Numbered from the stretch's first letter, positions 6,109-15,511 are shown. The stretch is DNA of 41,469 nucleotides from Clostridia bacterium (GCA_017528375.1 JAFXOY010000048.1:1-41469), one strand, 5' to 3'. Program-made: numbers and translations. The notes: generated from the sequence alone by a model not told the origin.

Positions 6109-8721
6109 CTATTCTGTTCTTAAAGCTTCAACTGGATCTTTTTTACTTGCAACTTTTGATGGAATCAATCCAGCTATTACAGTTAATATAACACTTATTG
6201 CAACAAGTATTATACCTCCAGCTATAGGCAATGATGCTATTCCAGAAACACCAGCTACAGCTTTAATAATTGCATTAATAGGTATACATAGAAGTAATGT
6301 TACGCCTATTCCAATTACTCCAGCTGCCAAGCCTATAATAAGCGTTTCTGCGTTAAATACTCTAGATATATCTTTCTTAGATGCACCAATTGCTCTTAAG
6401 ATTCCAATTTCCTTTGTTCTTTCCAATACAGAAATATATGTTATAATTCCAATCATTATTGAAGAAACAATTAATGAAATTGATACAAATGCAATTAAAA
6501 CATAACTTATCATATTAACAATAACTGTTACTGATGTCATCATCATTCCAACCATATCTGAATATTCTATAACGTTTTCCTCTTTTCCCGCTTCTCTCTG
6601 TTTATTATTATAGCTTTCTATTTCCTTAGATATTGTATCTTTAGAAGCAAAATCTTTTGGATAAATATTTATTCCTGCTGGCTTATCTAAATTGACTGAA
6701 CCTAATCTTTTTAACACAGTTTCATACGTTGCATTATTATTCTTAGTAAAAGTTGACATTAGATTTGCCAATTCTTCTTGACTTAAATTTGCCATATATG
6801 CTTTTTGCTCCGCACTTAAAGTACTATAATCAAATCCAGCATTTAATTGTGTTAATTCTGCATCATTTTTAAATTTCATTCCTGTAAATACATTTACTTC
6901 AGGATTTTCCTTTTGTTGTTTTACAATTTCAGATTCATTAACTTTATTTATTACATATTCAGTTAATTCTTTTGTATAGCCTATTTCTCCAGCAGTATCT
7001 CTTATATTGCTTTCTTCTTTTTGTTTTATTATACCAACAACTTTTATAGTTTCCGCATTATTAAGTTTTGTTTTTATAAATGCTTCATCATTAGATTTGT
7101 CAACCCATATTCCATTTGCTTTATCATAGTAATCTGTATTTAATAAAAGTTTAAATGATAAATTCAATAATTCTTCATATGTATATTCTGTATTTTCTTG
7201 TTTAGCTACTTCTTCTCCTTTTTGCAATGACTTCATAATTGTCTTTAATTCAGATTGATTTTTTAATCCTAAAGAATATAAAGTATAATCACTAACTTCA
7301 TTATTATCATCTACTATTAAAACTACTTCGTTATATTTTTCAGGCATTTTTCCTGCGAGTACATCATATTGTGAGTTTATTAATTCTTTATTATCTAACA
7401 ATTCTCTCCAAACATCTGATGTTCCAAATGACATTGAAAACATTGATGATGATTCTGTTTCTTCACTTTCTGTTGAAGAACTAAATCCTATACTATTCAT
7501 AACAGTACTTGGATTTACTTTTACAATTCCATTTGAAGTATCTTCTTTATATAAATTTAAATTTAAATTGTATGTGTATTGGATTGCATTCGAATTATTC
7601 TTTATAGTTGAATTTTCATTTTCAATATACTTTTTGAACTCTTGCAAATTGTTAGTTTTCATTTTAGTTGATAAAGTGCTTAACATATTACTCATTATAT
7701 TTCTTGAATATACTTTTCCATCATTACTATGTTCAACCTTGTTATTTTGTTCTTCCATCATAGATGTCATCATGCTTGCCATGTCAACACTTTCTTCTTG
7801 GATAGTTATAGGATATGAAGATAAAGTATCTTCCTGTACTTTTTGAATGTATTTTTGAACACCATTTGAAAGTGATAATATTAAGGCTATTCCAATAATA
7901 CCAATGCTTCCTGCGAAAGATGTTAAAAATGTTCTTCCTTTTTTAGTCATTAAATTATTCAAACTTAATGATAAAGCAGTGAAATAATTCATTGATGTTT
8001 TTCCAGATTTTGCAATATTATTTTCGTTTTCTCTATCCTTTTCTGTATATGGATTTGAATCATCAACAATCTTTCCATCTAAAACTCTTACTATTCTTGA
8101 TGAATATTTCTCTGCTAATTCTGGGTTATGTGTAACCATAATTATTAACTTATTTTCTGATATTTCTTTTAAGATATTCATTATTTGTACACTTGTTTCT
8201 GTATCTAATGCTCCTGTTGGTTCATCTGCAAGAATTATGTCCGGGTCATTTACTAAAGCTCTTGCTATTGCAACTCTTTGCATTTGACCTCCTGACATTT
8301 GATTCGGTTTTTTATGTATTTGATCTTTTAAACCTACACGCTCTAGCGCTTTAATTGCTTTCTGTCTTCTTTCTTTTTTAGAAACGCCAGATAGAGTTAA
8401 CGCTAACTCAACATTTGATAATACTGTTTGATGAGGTATTAAATTATAATTTTGAAAAACGAATCCTACAGAATAATTTCTATAAGCATCCCAATCTTTA
8501 TCTTTAAATTTTTTAGTTGATTTTCCATTTATAATTAAATCTCCGCTTGTATATCTATCAAGTCCGCCAATAATATTTAACATTGTTGTTTTTCCACAAC
8601 CGCTTTGTCCTAATATAGAAACGAACTCACTTTTTCTAAACTCTAAATCGATTCCCTTTAAGGCTTGCACTTTCATATCGCCTGAAAGGTAATCTTTTGT
8701 TATGTTTTTTAACTTCAACAT
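6109..8721 (-). CDS. MacB-like ABC exporter, ATPase fused to FtsX-type permease
   Basis: One 870-residue chain carries an N-terminal ATPase: Walker A GQSGCGKTT at 38-46, signature MSGGQMQRVAIARAL, Walker B DIILADEPTGALD and the H-loop VTHNP. After a linker comes a membrane helix (about 258-278). A large extracytoplasmic domain rich in Ser, Thr and Asn follows, then three C-terminal helices of an FtsX/MacB-type domain (YISVLERTKEIGILRAIGAS). This is the MacB fold, which exports peptides, lipids or antibiotics by a mechanotransmission-type cycle. Genes of this sort in Firmicutes often act on antimicrobial peptides, but no sensor kinase or other clue lies next to it. It has its own promoter and a GGAAGGAG ribosome site. 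Confidence 0.88.
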   Translation of the reverse strand: MLKLKNITKDYLSGDMKVQALKGIDLEFRKSEFVSILGQSGCGKTTMLNIIGGLDRYTSGDLIINGKSTKKFKDKDWDAYRNYSVGFVFQNYNLIPHQTVLSNVELALTLSGVSKKERRQKAIKALERVGLKDQIHKKPNQMSGGQMQRVAIARALVNDPDIILADEPTGALDTETSVQIMNILKEISENKLIIMVTHNPELAEKYSSRIVRVLDGKIVDDSNPYTEKDRENENNIAKSGKTSMNYFTALSLSLNNLMTKKGRTFLTSFAGSIGIIGIALILSLSNGVQKYIQKVQEDTLSSYPITIQEESVDMASMMTSMMEEQNNKVEHSNDGKVYSRNIMSNMLSTLSTKMKTNNLQEFKKYIENENSTIKNNSNAIQYTYNLNLNLYKEDTSNGIVKVNPSTVMNSIGFSSSTESEETESSSMFSMSFGTSDVWRELLDNKELINSQYDVLAGKMPEKYNEVVLIVDDNNEVSDYTLYSLGLKNQSELKTIMKSLQKGEEVAKQENTEYTYEELLNLSFKLLLNTDYYDKANGIWVDKSNDEAFIKTKLNNAETIKVVGIIKQKEESNIRDTAGEIGYTKELTEYVINKVNESEIVKQQKENPEVNVFTGMKFKNDAELTQLNAGFDYSTLSAEQKAYMANLSQEELANLMSTFTKNNNATYETVLKRLGSVNLDKPAGINIYPKDFASKDTISKEIESYNNKQREAGKEENVIEYSDMVGMMMTSVTVIVNMISYVLIAFVSISLIVSSIMIGIITYISVLERTKEIGILRAIGASKKDISRVFNAETLIIGLAAGVIGIGVTLLLCIPINAIIKAVAGVSGIASLPIAGGIILVAISVILTVIAGLIPSKVASKKDPVEALRTE

Positions 8722-8758
8722 TTTATTTCTCCTTCCTGTTTTACCAAAAATCTTGCAT

Positions 8759-8787
8759 ATTATACTACAACATTTACTCTATTACAA
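8759..8787 (-). promoter_or_regulatory. Putative promoter of the fused ABC exporter
   Basis: TTGTAA (8782-8787), 17 bases and TATAAT (8759-8764) on the minus strand, between the sigK stop and the exporter start. The exporter therefore does not need readthrough from sigK. Confidence 0.65.
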
Positions 8788-8791
8788 TACT

Positions 8792-9490
8792 TTATTCTTC
8801 AATTTCTTTTGATAATTTATTAATTGCCTTTGTTTCAATTCTAGACACATATGATCTTGATATTCCAAGCATTTTGGCAATTTGATTTTGTGTTCTAGGC
8901 TTTTTCCCATCTAAACCAAATCTCATTTCTAAAATAGTTTTTTCTCTATCTAATAAAACTTCTTTCATTTTCTCATATAATTTTTTTATTTTAAATTTCA
9001 AGTCTACTTCATCTTCAATACTTCTTTCATCATTTTCAATAACCTCTTGTAATGAAACTGTATTATCATCTTTGTCTTTACCTATTGTGTCTTCAAGATA
9101 CACCTCAGCTCCAAGTTTTTTTATACTTCTTAAATGCATTAAAACTTCATTTTCAATACATCTAGATACATATGTGGCTAGTCTAACTCCTTTTTTTGAG
9201 TTAAAACTTTTTATTCCTTTTATTAAACCTATAGTACCAATTGAAATTAAATCATCTTGTTCAACATTAGTTGTTCCATACTTTTTGCATACATGCGCAA
9301 CTAATCTTAAATTTCTTTCAATTAAAATATTTCTTGCTTCTTCGTCTCCATTTTCATATTTTTCTATGTAAAGCTTTTCTTCCTCTGAACTAAGTGGCTC
9401 TGGAAATAAGTTATTATTTGATATATATCCAACAACAAATATTGCACTTTTTAAAAAGGCAAAAAAACCGGTCATGCATATAGCTAACAT
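8792..9490 (-). CDS. sigK: RNA polymerase sporulation sigma factor SigK (with pro-sequence)
   Basis: Sigma-K drives late mother-cell genes of endospore formation (coat and cortex). The 232-residue protein begins with a hydrophobic stretch, MTGFFAFLKSAIFVVG, followed by YISNNNLFPEPLSSEEE. This parallels the B. subtilis pro-sequence, which is removed just before the equivalent Tyr by the SpoIVFB membrane protease. Region 2 includes DLISIGTIGLIKGIKSF, and region 4 the helix-turn-helix QNQIAKMLGISRSYVSRIE. The gene is uninterrupted: no skin-type element. The first ATG has GGAGG seven bases upstream; the next ATG (codon 6) has none. It follows the acyl-CoA synthetase by 88 bases, and a 10-bp dyad spans its start region. 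It shows that the organism belongs to a spore-forming lineage. Confidence 0.95.
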   Translation of the reverse strand: MLAICMTGFFAFLKSAIFVVGYISNNNLFPEPLSSEEEKLYIEKYENGDEEARNILIERNLRLVAHVCKKYGTTNVEQDDLISIGTIGLIKGIKSFNSKKGVRLATYVSRCIENEVLMHLRSIKKLGAEVYLEDTIGKDKDDNTVSLQEVIENDERSIEDEVDLKFKIKKLYEKMKEVLLDREKTILEMRFGLDGKKPRTQNQIAKMLGISRSYVSRIETKAINKLSKEIEE

Positions 9491-9554
9491 ATATTTACCT
9501 CCAATTATAATCTATTTAAAATATATGTTGCTTAATTATTTTCGTGCATGACCG
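9469..9554 (-). promoter_or_regulatory. Long-range inverted repeat enclosing the sigK ribosome site and start codon
   Basis: On the minus strand CGGTCATGCA (9545-9554) is perfectly complementary to TGCATGACCG (9469-9478), 66 bases apart. The 3' arm is inside the sigK reading frame and is followed by G and then seven T. A transcript running in from the upstream gene could fold so that the SD and AUG sit in the loop with a U tract after the stem. A CATATATT at 9520-9527 could be a sporulation-sigma -10 element lying between the arms; that is tentative. Confidence 0.45.
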
Positions 9555-9578
9555 TTCTTGTTTTTTTATTTTGTTGTT

Positions 9579-11375
9579 TTATTTTGTTTTCAATATCTTA
9601 TCTATTTCAATAAATCTTTTTATTTTTTGTGTAGTAGTTTTTTCTAATGGTTCAGTTGTTATTATAAGCTCTTTAATCCTTTTAAATACCGGTAATGTTT
9701 GATTAATTTCTTTTATATCTTCCCATATTAATTTTTTGTATTCTTTTTCACTCTTGTCACCAAATTTTTCTAATAATTGTTCTTTATCATAAACAATTTT
9801 TATTCCTAAATTGATTTCATTTTTAGAATTTTTTCTTGGAAATAAAATACTTTCAGTTACATATGGTAATCTATTTACTAAAAATTCAATATCTGTAGGA
9901 TATACATTTTCACCATTTTTTAGTACAATTACTTCTTTCTTTCTTCCTGTAATAAATAAAAATCCATCCTTATTGAAATATCCTAAATCACCTGTATATA
10001 GCCATCCGTCTTGTAAAACTTCTTTTGTTGCATCTTCATTTTCATAGTACCCAAGCATTACATTAGGGCCTTTTACTAATATTTCCCCAATTTTATTTTC
10101 CTCATTTGTTTTCAAATCAATATCTTCATCTTTTTTAGCATGTCCTATTACATTTCCATCTTCATCAATAATTTTGATTTCAACATCATAAGGGTTTCTA
10201 CCAACACTTCCAGGACATTTTTGTTTATCAGTTTCGGCCGCAACAACTGGTGATGTTTCTGTTAAACCATATCCTTGCACTGTTTCTATACCAAATGTGT
10301 TATATCCATCTATAACATCTTTGTTCATAGCTGCAGCCCCAAAATACAATAATCTAACACTTCCACCTAATTGATTTAGTACTGATTTAAATAATTTTCT
10401 TCTAATATCAATATGTAAATATTTATATAAGAAATTTGAAATTTTTCCCATTGTTTTAACAAGTTTTGTCTTACCTTGTTTTTCTATTCCAATTTCTATT
10501 TTTTTATACATTGCCTCTAAAACAAGTGGAACTGCTACTATAACACTTACTTTATAATCTACTAGATTCTTAGCAATATATTTTAATCCATCGCAAAACG
10601 CAACTGTAACTCCCCTATAAAATCCATATAAAAATGTTATTGTACATTCAAATGTATGATGTAATGGTAAAAATGAAAGTAAAACATCATCTGGCTGTAA
10701 TTTTGCCATACTAGCTATAGCAGTAATATTAGCACATATGTTTCTTTGAGATAACATTACACCTTTTGGCTTTGATGTAGTTCCTGATGTAAATAATAAA
10801 ATGCTTAATTTATTATCATCCATAACTATTTTTTTGTATATATCATTCCCTTGATTTATTAATTCACACCCTTGGTTAACCAACTCTTGAAAAGATAATA
10901 CACCATTTTGTTCTTTTTCAAGATCCATATTAATAAATATTTTTAAATTACTATTTTGTTCTTCTCTAATTTTATTAAATATGTTAGCAAATTTTTCTTC
11001 GTATATAACAGCATCAGCATTACTTGTTTGAATTAAATTTCTTATTTCGCCTTCTTGTAAGGCTTTATCTAAAGGAACAACTATCATATTTCCAGTTGTA
11101 ATTGCAAGGTAACTTACACACCATTCATATCTGTTATTTGAAATTATTACTACTTTTTTATTTTCTAATCCTAAATTTAATAAAGCTGTTGAAAAACCTT
11201 CCACTTCATTTTTTATTTGTTTATATGTTTTTTCTACTATATATTCGTCATTTTTTCCTAAATTCTTTTTAAATTTATATGCGACGTTATCACCATATCT
11301 TTCAACTGTGCTATTTATTAAATCTCTAAAATTATCAACTCTGTGTACATCATAAATTCTGTTATCAAACTTCAT
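9579..11375 (-). CDS. Long-chain acyl-CoA synthetase (AMP-binding family)
   Basis: The enzyme activates a fatty acid to acyl-CoA through acyl-AMP. The 598-residue chain has the P-loop-like motif LFTSGTTSKPKGVML and the A5 motif GYGLTETSPVVA. WLYTGDLGYFNKDGFLFITG and the hinge GRKKEVIVLKNGENVYP follow, as in FadD/long-chain ligases. The C-terminal Lys needed for adenylation is probably in EKTTTQKIKR. No membrane segment or signal peptide is obvious. It has an AGGAGG site, its own promoter (11405-11433) and lies upstream of sigK. No other beta-oxidation gene is nearby, so use of the acyl-CoA in lipid synthesis or remodelling is only a guess. Confidence 0.9.
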   Translation of the reverse strand: MKFDNRIYDVHRVDNFRDLINSTVERYGDNVAYKFKKNLGKNDEYIVEKTYKQIKNEVEGFSTALLNLGLENKKVVIISNNRYEWCVSYLAITTGNMIVVPLDKALQEGEIRNLIQTSNADAVIYEEKFANIFNKIREEQNSNLKIFINMDLEKEQNGVLSFQELVNQGCELINQGNDIYKKIVMDDNKLSILLFTSGTTSKPKGVMLSQRNICANITAIASMAKLQPDDVLLSFLPLHHTFECTITFLYGFYRGVTVAFCDGLKYIAKNLVDYKVSVIVAVPLVLEAMYKKIEIGIEKQGKTKLVKTMGKISNFLYKYLHIDIRRKLFKSVLNQLGGSVRLLYFGAAAMNKDVIDGYNTFGIETVQGYGLTETSPVVAAETDKQKCPGSVGRNPYDVEIKIIDEDGNVIGHAKKDEDIDLKTNEENKIGEILVKGPNVMLGYYENEDATKEVLQDGWLYTGDLGYFNKDGFLFITGRKKEVIVLKNGENVYPTDIEFLVNRLPYVTESILFPRKNSKNEINLGIKIVYDKEQLLEKFGDKSEKEYKKLIWEDIKEINQTLPVFKRIKELIITTEPLEKTTTQKIKRFIEIDKILKTK

Positions 11376-11404
11376 TTTTAAAGCCTCCTAGACATTTTTT
11401 CTTT

Positions 11405-11433
11405 ATTATATAGAAAGCTATTTTAAAAATCAA
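11405..11433 (-). promoter_or_regulatory. SigA-type promoter of the acyl-CoA synthetase
   Basis: TTGATT (11428-11433), 17 bases and TATAAT (11405-11410) on the minus strand, a short distance before the AGGAGG and ATG. Confidence 0.75.
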
Positions 11434-11451
11434 TATTTCTGACCGAGTATT

Positions 11452-13239
11452 TTATAGACATTTTTTTAATATTTTTATCAAAATTAGACAAATGTTATAT
11501 ATAGCAATGAAAATAAAACTTACTGGCATTTTTGTTTTTAATTCATCACTACCTGTTTTTGGCAATTCTTTTTTTACTATTTCTTGTTTTTCTTGTTTTA
11601 TAGGTTCTTGTTTTTCTGGAACCTTTTCTTCTTTTTCTGTTTCATCTGTCTTTTCTGGTGTCATTGGTGTTTCATTTTTTTCAGGTTGTTCTGGTACTTT
11701 GGGTATTTCTGGAATTTTTATTTTTTGATTCTCTATTTCTAACTCCTCTGTTGTTCCGTTAATAACTTCCACATTTATCTCATCTTTAGACAATTCATAT
11801 TCCTTATTTGTTTCTTTTTCAATTACAGTATATTTTCCAATAACTAAATCATTAAAATACAATTCTCCATTCTTATCTGTAATGCCTTCATTTATAATAT
11901 TCCCTTCTTCATCTTTTAGTTCAAATTTTACATTTGCTAATTTTACGTCTTTATTTTCTTTGTCTATTTTTATAATTTTTATATTTCCTTTTTGAAGTTT
12001 ATTTTCTATTTTTATTTCTTGAATATCATCATATTTTAAATTAATTTTTCTCTCTGTAGAATCTAATTCATATTTTCCAACTGTTTCTATCTCTTTAATA
12101 TATATAGTTCCTGGTATTTGATTTACTAATTCTATACATCCATTTTTATCTGTTGTGCGAATTTCCTTTGTTCCATCAGAATGTGTAATTTCAAATTTCA
12201 CACCTGGAATTACTTCTTGTGTTTCTTCATCAACTTTTATAATTTTCAACTTTGATTTATTAGTTTTTACATCTATTTCAGTAGATGCAGTGGTTTCAGA
12301 ATATGAGTTATTGCATAAAGCATAATCTTGAAATCCATCTATAGAAGACGCTCCAAAATAAATTGGATAATTTTTTTGTTTAGCTTTTATAAATATTTTC
12401 CCATTAAAATCATTTACTATTTTTTCTCTAGGTATATGTACTTTAAATTTTTCATTACCTTTAAAATTTTCTTTTTTATTTCCTTTTTCATCTGATATAT
12501 ATGAACCTTCTGGAAGATTTTCCATTTTTTCGACTCTAAATTCAACTATTTCAGCTGATGATTGAACTTGAAATGTTTGTGAATAATAATTATCATTTTC
12601 CTTTATTAATTGAGTTGAATTTTTAATTGAAATGTTTAAAAAATCTTTTCTTGTTTCTTTTCCATTTAAACCTATATCCATTAATTTAAACATTAAATCA
12701 AGTGTTTTATATCCTCTTCTTTGTACATCTTCAAAATTTTCTCCGTTAATTGCAAATTTTCCTGGTGAGTATAAGCTTCTTGCTTCATCTATTGTATAGC
12801 CTCTTAAAATTGCATTAATTGCTTGCATCGTGGCAAAATAAGCATCATCTGCAGTTTCTACTCCAAGCTCAGATATAGATTTATTTGGATAACCATTTTT
12901 TAAAACTCTCCATATTACATCATTATTCAGTAATCCATTTATTTTTACATCATATGACTCTTTTTCGTCAGAAACATATCCAACTCCTGGCTTACCTGGA
13001 GATAAGCAATACGCAATATATTTTTGTCCATCATTATCTGTATAAAATGTTTGATTGTATGTTAAATATACCCATTTACTACCATCCCATTTTTGAACAC
13101 AGTAATATCCTTTTTGCCCCCTTTCTAGAGTTTTAGTTTCTCCAATATTTGCAGCATTAACCTTGCTTGTAATAGCACATAATTGAACCATTGCAACTAT
13201 TATTGCAATTATAAATTTTATAATTTTTGTTTTATTCAT
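11452..13239 (-). CDS. LPxTG-anchored thioester-domain surface adhesin with CnaB repeats
   Basis: This is a cell-wall-anchored surface protein of 595 residues. It has a signal peptide (about 1-30, ending KVNAA) and a TQXA-type thioester domain with candidate Cys78 (YCLSPG) and Gln139 (TMQAIN). A beta-rich middle follows, then two SpaA/CnaB-like domains at about 327-413 and 417-504 that should carry Lys-Asn/Asp isopeptide bonds. A Pro/Glu/Lys-rich wall spanner (507-558), the sorting signal LPKTG (559-563), a hydrophobic helix and a basic tail end the protein. In Gram-positive pathogens and commensals such thioester domains bind host proteins covalently; the target here is unknown. It lies 42 bases after the sortase gene and is probably in its operon. 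The domain call is strong; thioester chemistry is inferred from residue placement. Confidence 0.88.
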   Translation of the reverse strand: MNKTKIIKFIIAIIVAMVQLCAITSKVNAANIGETKTLERGQKGYYCVQKWDGSKWVYLTYNQTFYTDNDGQKYIAYCLSPGKPGVGYVSDEKESYDVKINGLLNNDVIWRVLKNGYPNKSISELGVETADDAYFATMQAINAILRGYTIDEARSLYSPGKFAINGENFEDVQRRGYKTLDLMFKLMDIGLNGKETRKDFLNISIKNSTQLIKENDNYYSQTFQVQSSAEIVEFRVEKMENLPEGSYISDEKGNKKENFKGNEKFKVHIPREKIVNDFNGKIFIKAKQKNYPIYFGASSIDGFQDYALCNNSYSETTASTEIDVKTNKSKLKIIKVDEETQEVIPGVKFEITHSDGTKEIRTTDKNGCIELVNQIPGTIYIKEIETVGKYELDSTERKINLKYDDIQEIKIENKLQKGNIKIIKIDKENKDVKLANVKFELKDEEGNIINEGITDKNGELYFNDLVIGKYTVIEKETNKEYELSKDEINVEVINGTTEELEIENQKIKIPEIPKVPEQPEKNETPMTPEKTDETEKEEKVPEKQEPIKQEKQEIVKKELPKTGSDELKTKMPVSFIFIAIYNICLILIKILKKCL

Positions 13240-13281
13240 ATTCGACTTCCTTTCTTTTTTATATAGCTTTTATATTATATT

Positions 13282-13884
13282 TTAAACTTCTACACCTCTA
13301 ACACATAACCTACACTTAGGATTTCCACTTATACATGTTATTAGTGTAATGGTATTTTCATTATTTTCATTTTTTTCAACCATAGACCAATCTGTACTTT
13401 CAATTTTCTGTATACTTTTTACTCTATATTTTCTAGTTCCACATTTAGTCATATATTCTATTTCATCATCAGCATTTAACTCATTAATTCTTTCAAAATA
13501 ATGGGCATTTGTTCCACTGTTATGAGAAGCTAAAGCAACATTACCATTCCAATAATCACTTTCAACAAAATGACCTATGGATGTTCTCATTACTTCTTGT
13601 GATGTTCCATCCTTAATTGGCGCTTTAACGCTTATTTTAGGAATTTTTAGAATTCCTATTATATCATTTTCTAATACTATATTGTTTTCATTTGAAACTT
13701 CATTATTGTCGTTTTCACTTTTTTCTAATAGCTCTGTTGCTGTAACTATTATCTGCTCTGCTTCTTGATTGTTTTTGCTGCTTTGTTTTTGATTCAAACA
13801 TTGCTTTAAAAACATCACATTTCCAAATATAGAACTACACAATATAAGCACGCACACTAAAATAGCGATTAAAATTTTCTTCAA
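13282..13884 (-). CDS. Sortase, probably class D-like, partner of the LPKTG adhesin
   Basis: Sortases cut LPxTG signals and join surface proteins to the wall. The 200-residue protein has an N-terminal signal-anchor helix (about 3-27), then the beta-barrel with catalytic His121 (LASHNSG), Cys184 (TLITC) and Arg192 (CRLCV). The start is TTG at 13882-13884, six bases after an AGGAGG; it gives the natural MKKILIA beginning, and no better ATG is present. The promoter at 14025-14053 leaves a leader of roughly 130 nt. It is upstream of a single LPKTG substrate gene, so a dedicated pair is likely. The subclass is uncertain. Confidence 0.9.
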   Translation of the reverse strand: MKKILIAILVCVLILCSSIFGNVMFLKQCLNQKQSSKNNQEAEQIIVTATELLEKSENDNNEVSNENNIVLENDIIGILKIPKISVKAPIKDGTSQEVMRTSIGHFVESDYWNGNVALASHNSGTNAHYFERINELNADDEIEYMTKCGTRKYRVKSIQKIESTDWSMVEKNENNENTITLITCISGNPKCRLCVRGVEV

Positions 13885-14024
13885 TCTGCACCTCCTGAAA
13901 TATTTAATTTGTTTGTGATTTTGTTCTTAATAGAACCAAGATTTAAAAAACTTTAAGTTAAAAATAAGTTTTTATGATTTAATAATTTTCATGAAATTAA
14001 AATTTATATAAATTTTATAATTGC

Positions 14025-14053
14025 ATTATACAATACAAAAGTACATATAGCAA
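14025..14053 (-). promoter_or_regulatory. Putative promoter of the sortase-adhesin operon
   Basis: TTGCTA (14048-14053), 17 bases and TATAAT (14025-14030) on the minus strand. The intervening leader to 13885 is very AT-rich and has a small hairpin GTTCT-TAAT-AGAAC at 13923-13936, of unknown meaning. Confidence 0.65.
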
Positions 14054-14109
14054 GGAAAATCGTTCGACAAATTTCTACATATTTTTTATTCTGGTTATTT
14101 TAAAAAAAT

Positions 14110-14155
14110 GTCCCATGAGAATATTTAAATAATAATATAAATATCCTCATGGGAC
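14110..14155 (-). terminator. Terminator of the U32 family gene
   Basis: GTCCCATGAG (14110-14119) pairs with CTCATGGGAC (14146-14155); the AU-rich middle can extend the stem. On the minus strand it is followed by A and seven T. It separates the U32 gene from the sortase operon. Confidence 0.85.
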
Positions 14156-14169
14156 TTATAAATCTCTAT

Positions 14170-15399
14170 TTATTTTTTTCCTCTTAAAATCCAACCAATC
14201 TCGCAATTAATAGGTAACTTCATCTTAACGCTTTGTCCTGTTTTTCCTGGATTAACATGGTCAATCAGCTCATCTGTTTCTGAATCCCAAAGTTCTTCAA
14301 TTTTAAAGTTAACTGTTTCTATTTTGTGTGGTATTATAATTTCAAGCTCGTCTCCAATTTTCAATTTATTTTTGATTTCTATTATAGCTTTGTCATTATC
14401 GTATTCTTTTACAATTCCACCAAATTCATAATTTGGATTATATTGTTTTCCTTCATATTCTTGGAAATCTTTATTATTTCTATCATTAAAATAAAATGTA
14501 GTTAAACTTCTTGTTTTAGTTTTTTCAAGTTCATTCATATATTTACTATAATCATAATGTTCTGGATCTCTAATATAATCATCTATCGCATTTCTGTATG
14601 CATTTACAACTGATGCTAAATAATAACTTGTTTTTAATCTTCCTTCAATTTTCAAACTATCAACACCCATGTCGATTATTTCTGGAATTTCTTTTATTAA
14701 GCACAAGTCTTTTGATGAAAATATATATGTTCCTTTTTCATCATGTTCTACTGGCATTAAATTTCCTGGGTTATTGTTTTCTTCAACATAAACATTATAT
14801 GCCCATCTGCAGCTTTGTGCACAATCTCCAAGGTTAGCACTTCTTCCAGCTAAGAAATCACTTAAGAAACATCTTCCTGAATATCCAAAACATATTGCAC
14901 CATGTACAAATATTTCAGTTTCTAATTCTTTTGGAGTGTTTTCAATTATTTCTCTTATTTGATCTTTATGTAATTCTCTTCCTAAAATAACTCTTTCAGC
15001 GCCATTTTTGTGCCAAAAATTTGCTGTGTGGCTGCTTACAATATTAGCTTGAGTACTAATATGAATTGGAATATTTGGAGCTACTTCTTTTATAGCTTCC
15101 ACAACCCCTCCGTCAGCTACTATTACTGCATCTACTTTTAACTCATCTAATATTTTAGCTTGTTTTTTTATTTCTTCATAATTTGTATCCCAAGCATAAA
15201 TATTTATTGCTGTATAAACTTTCTTTCCAATAGAATGTGCATATTTAATTGTTTTTACTAGATCATCATCTTCCATCTCAGCTCTTGTTCTTAATGATAA
15301 TGCTGATGTTCCTGCGTATACTGCATCTGCTCCATATAAAAATGCTATTTTTGCTTTCTCAAATGAACCTGCAGGTGCTAATAATTCTGGTTTTTTCAT
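14170..15399 (-). CDS. U32 peptidase family protein, TrhP-like tRNA hydroxylation factor
   Basis: U32 proteins of the YrrN/YrrO (TrhP) group use prephenate-dependent chemistry to hydroxylate U34 of tRNAs, giving ho5U, the precursor of mo5U. The 409-residue chain starts with KPELLAPAGSFEKAKIAFLYGADAVY and contains the U32 signature EIFVHGAICFGYSGRCFLSD, followed by CAQSCRW. The four cysteines are placed as in members that bind an iron-sulfur cluster. The C-terminal barrel ends with KTGQSVKMKLP. No protease catalytic residues are evident, so protease activity is not implied. It is a single-gene unit with a good terminator. A TrmR-like methyltransferase that would act next in the pathway is encoded at 24245-24832. 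Family is firm; substrate inferred. Confidence 0.88.
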   Translation of the reverse strand: MKKPELLAPAGSFEKAKIAFLYGADAVYAGTSALSLRTRAEMEDDDLVKTIKYAHSIGKKVYTAINIYAWDTNYEEIKKQAKILDELKVDAVIVADGGVVEAIKEVAPNIPIHISTQANIVSSHTANFWHKNGAERVILGRELHKDQIREIIENTPKELETEIFVHGAICFGYSGRCFLSDFLAGRSANLGDCAQSCRWAYNVYVEENNNPGNLMPVEHDEKGTYIFSSKDLCLIKEIPEIIDMGVDSLKIEGRLKTSYYLASVVNAYRNAIDDYIRDPEHYDYSKYMNELEKTKTRSLTTFYFNDRNNKDFQEYEGKQYNPNYEFGGIVKEYDNDKAIIEIKNKLKIGDELEIIIPHKIETVNFKIEELWDSETDELIDHVNPGKTGQSVKMKLPINCEIGWILRGKK

Positions 15400-15511
15400 C
15401 TATTATTTCCTACTTTCTTTTTATTTTAAAAATCTTTTTCTATTATAACATAATTTTGCAATGATTTCCATAAAATTTTATAAATTCTTAATATTATACT
15501 AATTTTTCATA

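Noticed and set aside
6089-6505. Long open frame on the plus strand inside the ABC exporter gene
   Set aside because: It is antisense to a well-supported permease domain, has no ribosome site and its composition mirrors the hydrophobic helices on the other strand.
8792-9490. sigK interrupted by a skin-type element
   Set aside because: The reading frame is continuous from pro-sequence to region 4.
9504-9509. TATAAT on the minus strand just before sigK as its promoter
   Set aside because: Transcription would start at or after the GGAGG, so the ribosome site would be lost.
14170-15399. Collagenase or protease role for the U32 gene
   Set aside because: Cysteine placement and family similarity favour RNA hydroxylation proteins; no protease active site is visible.
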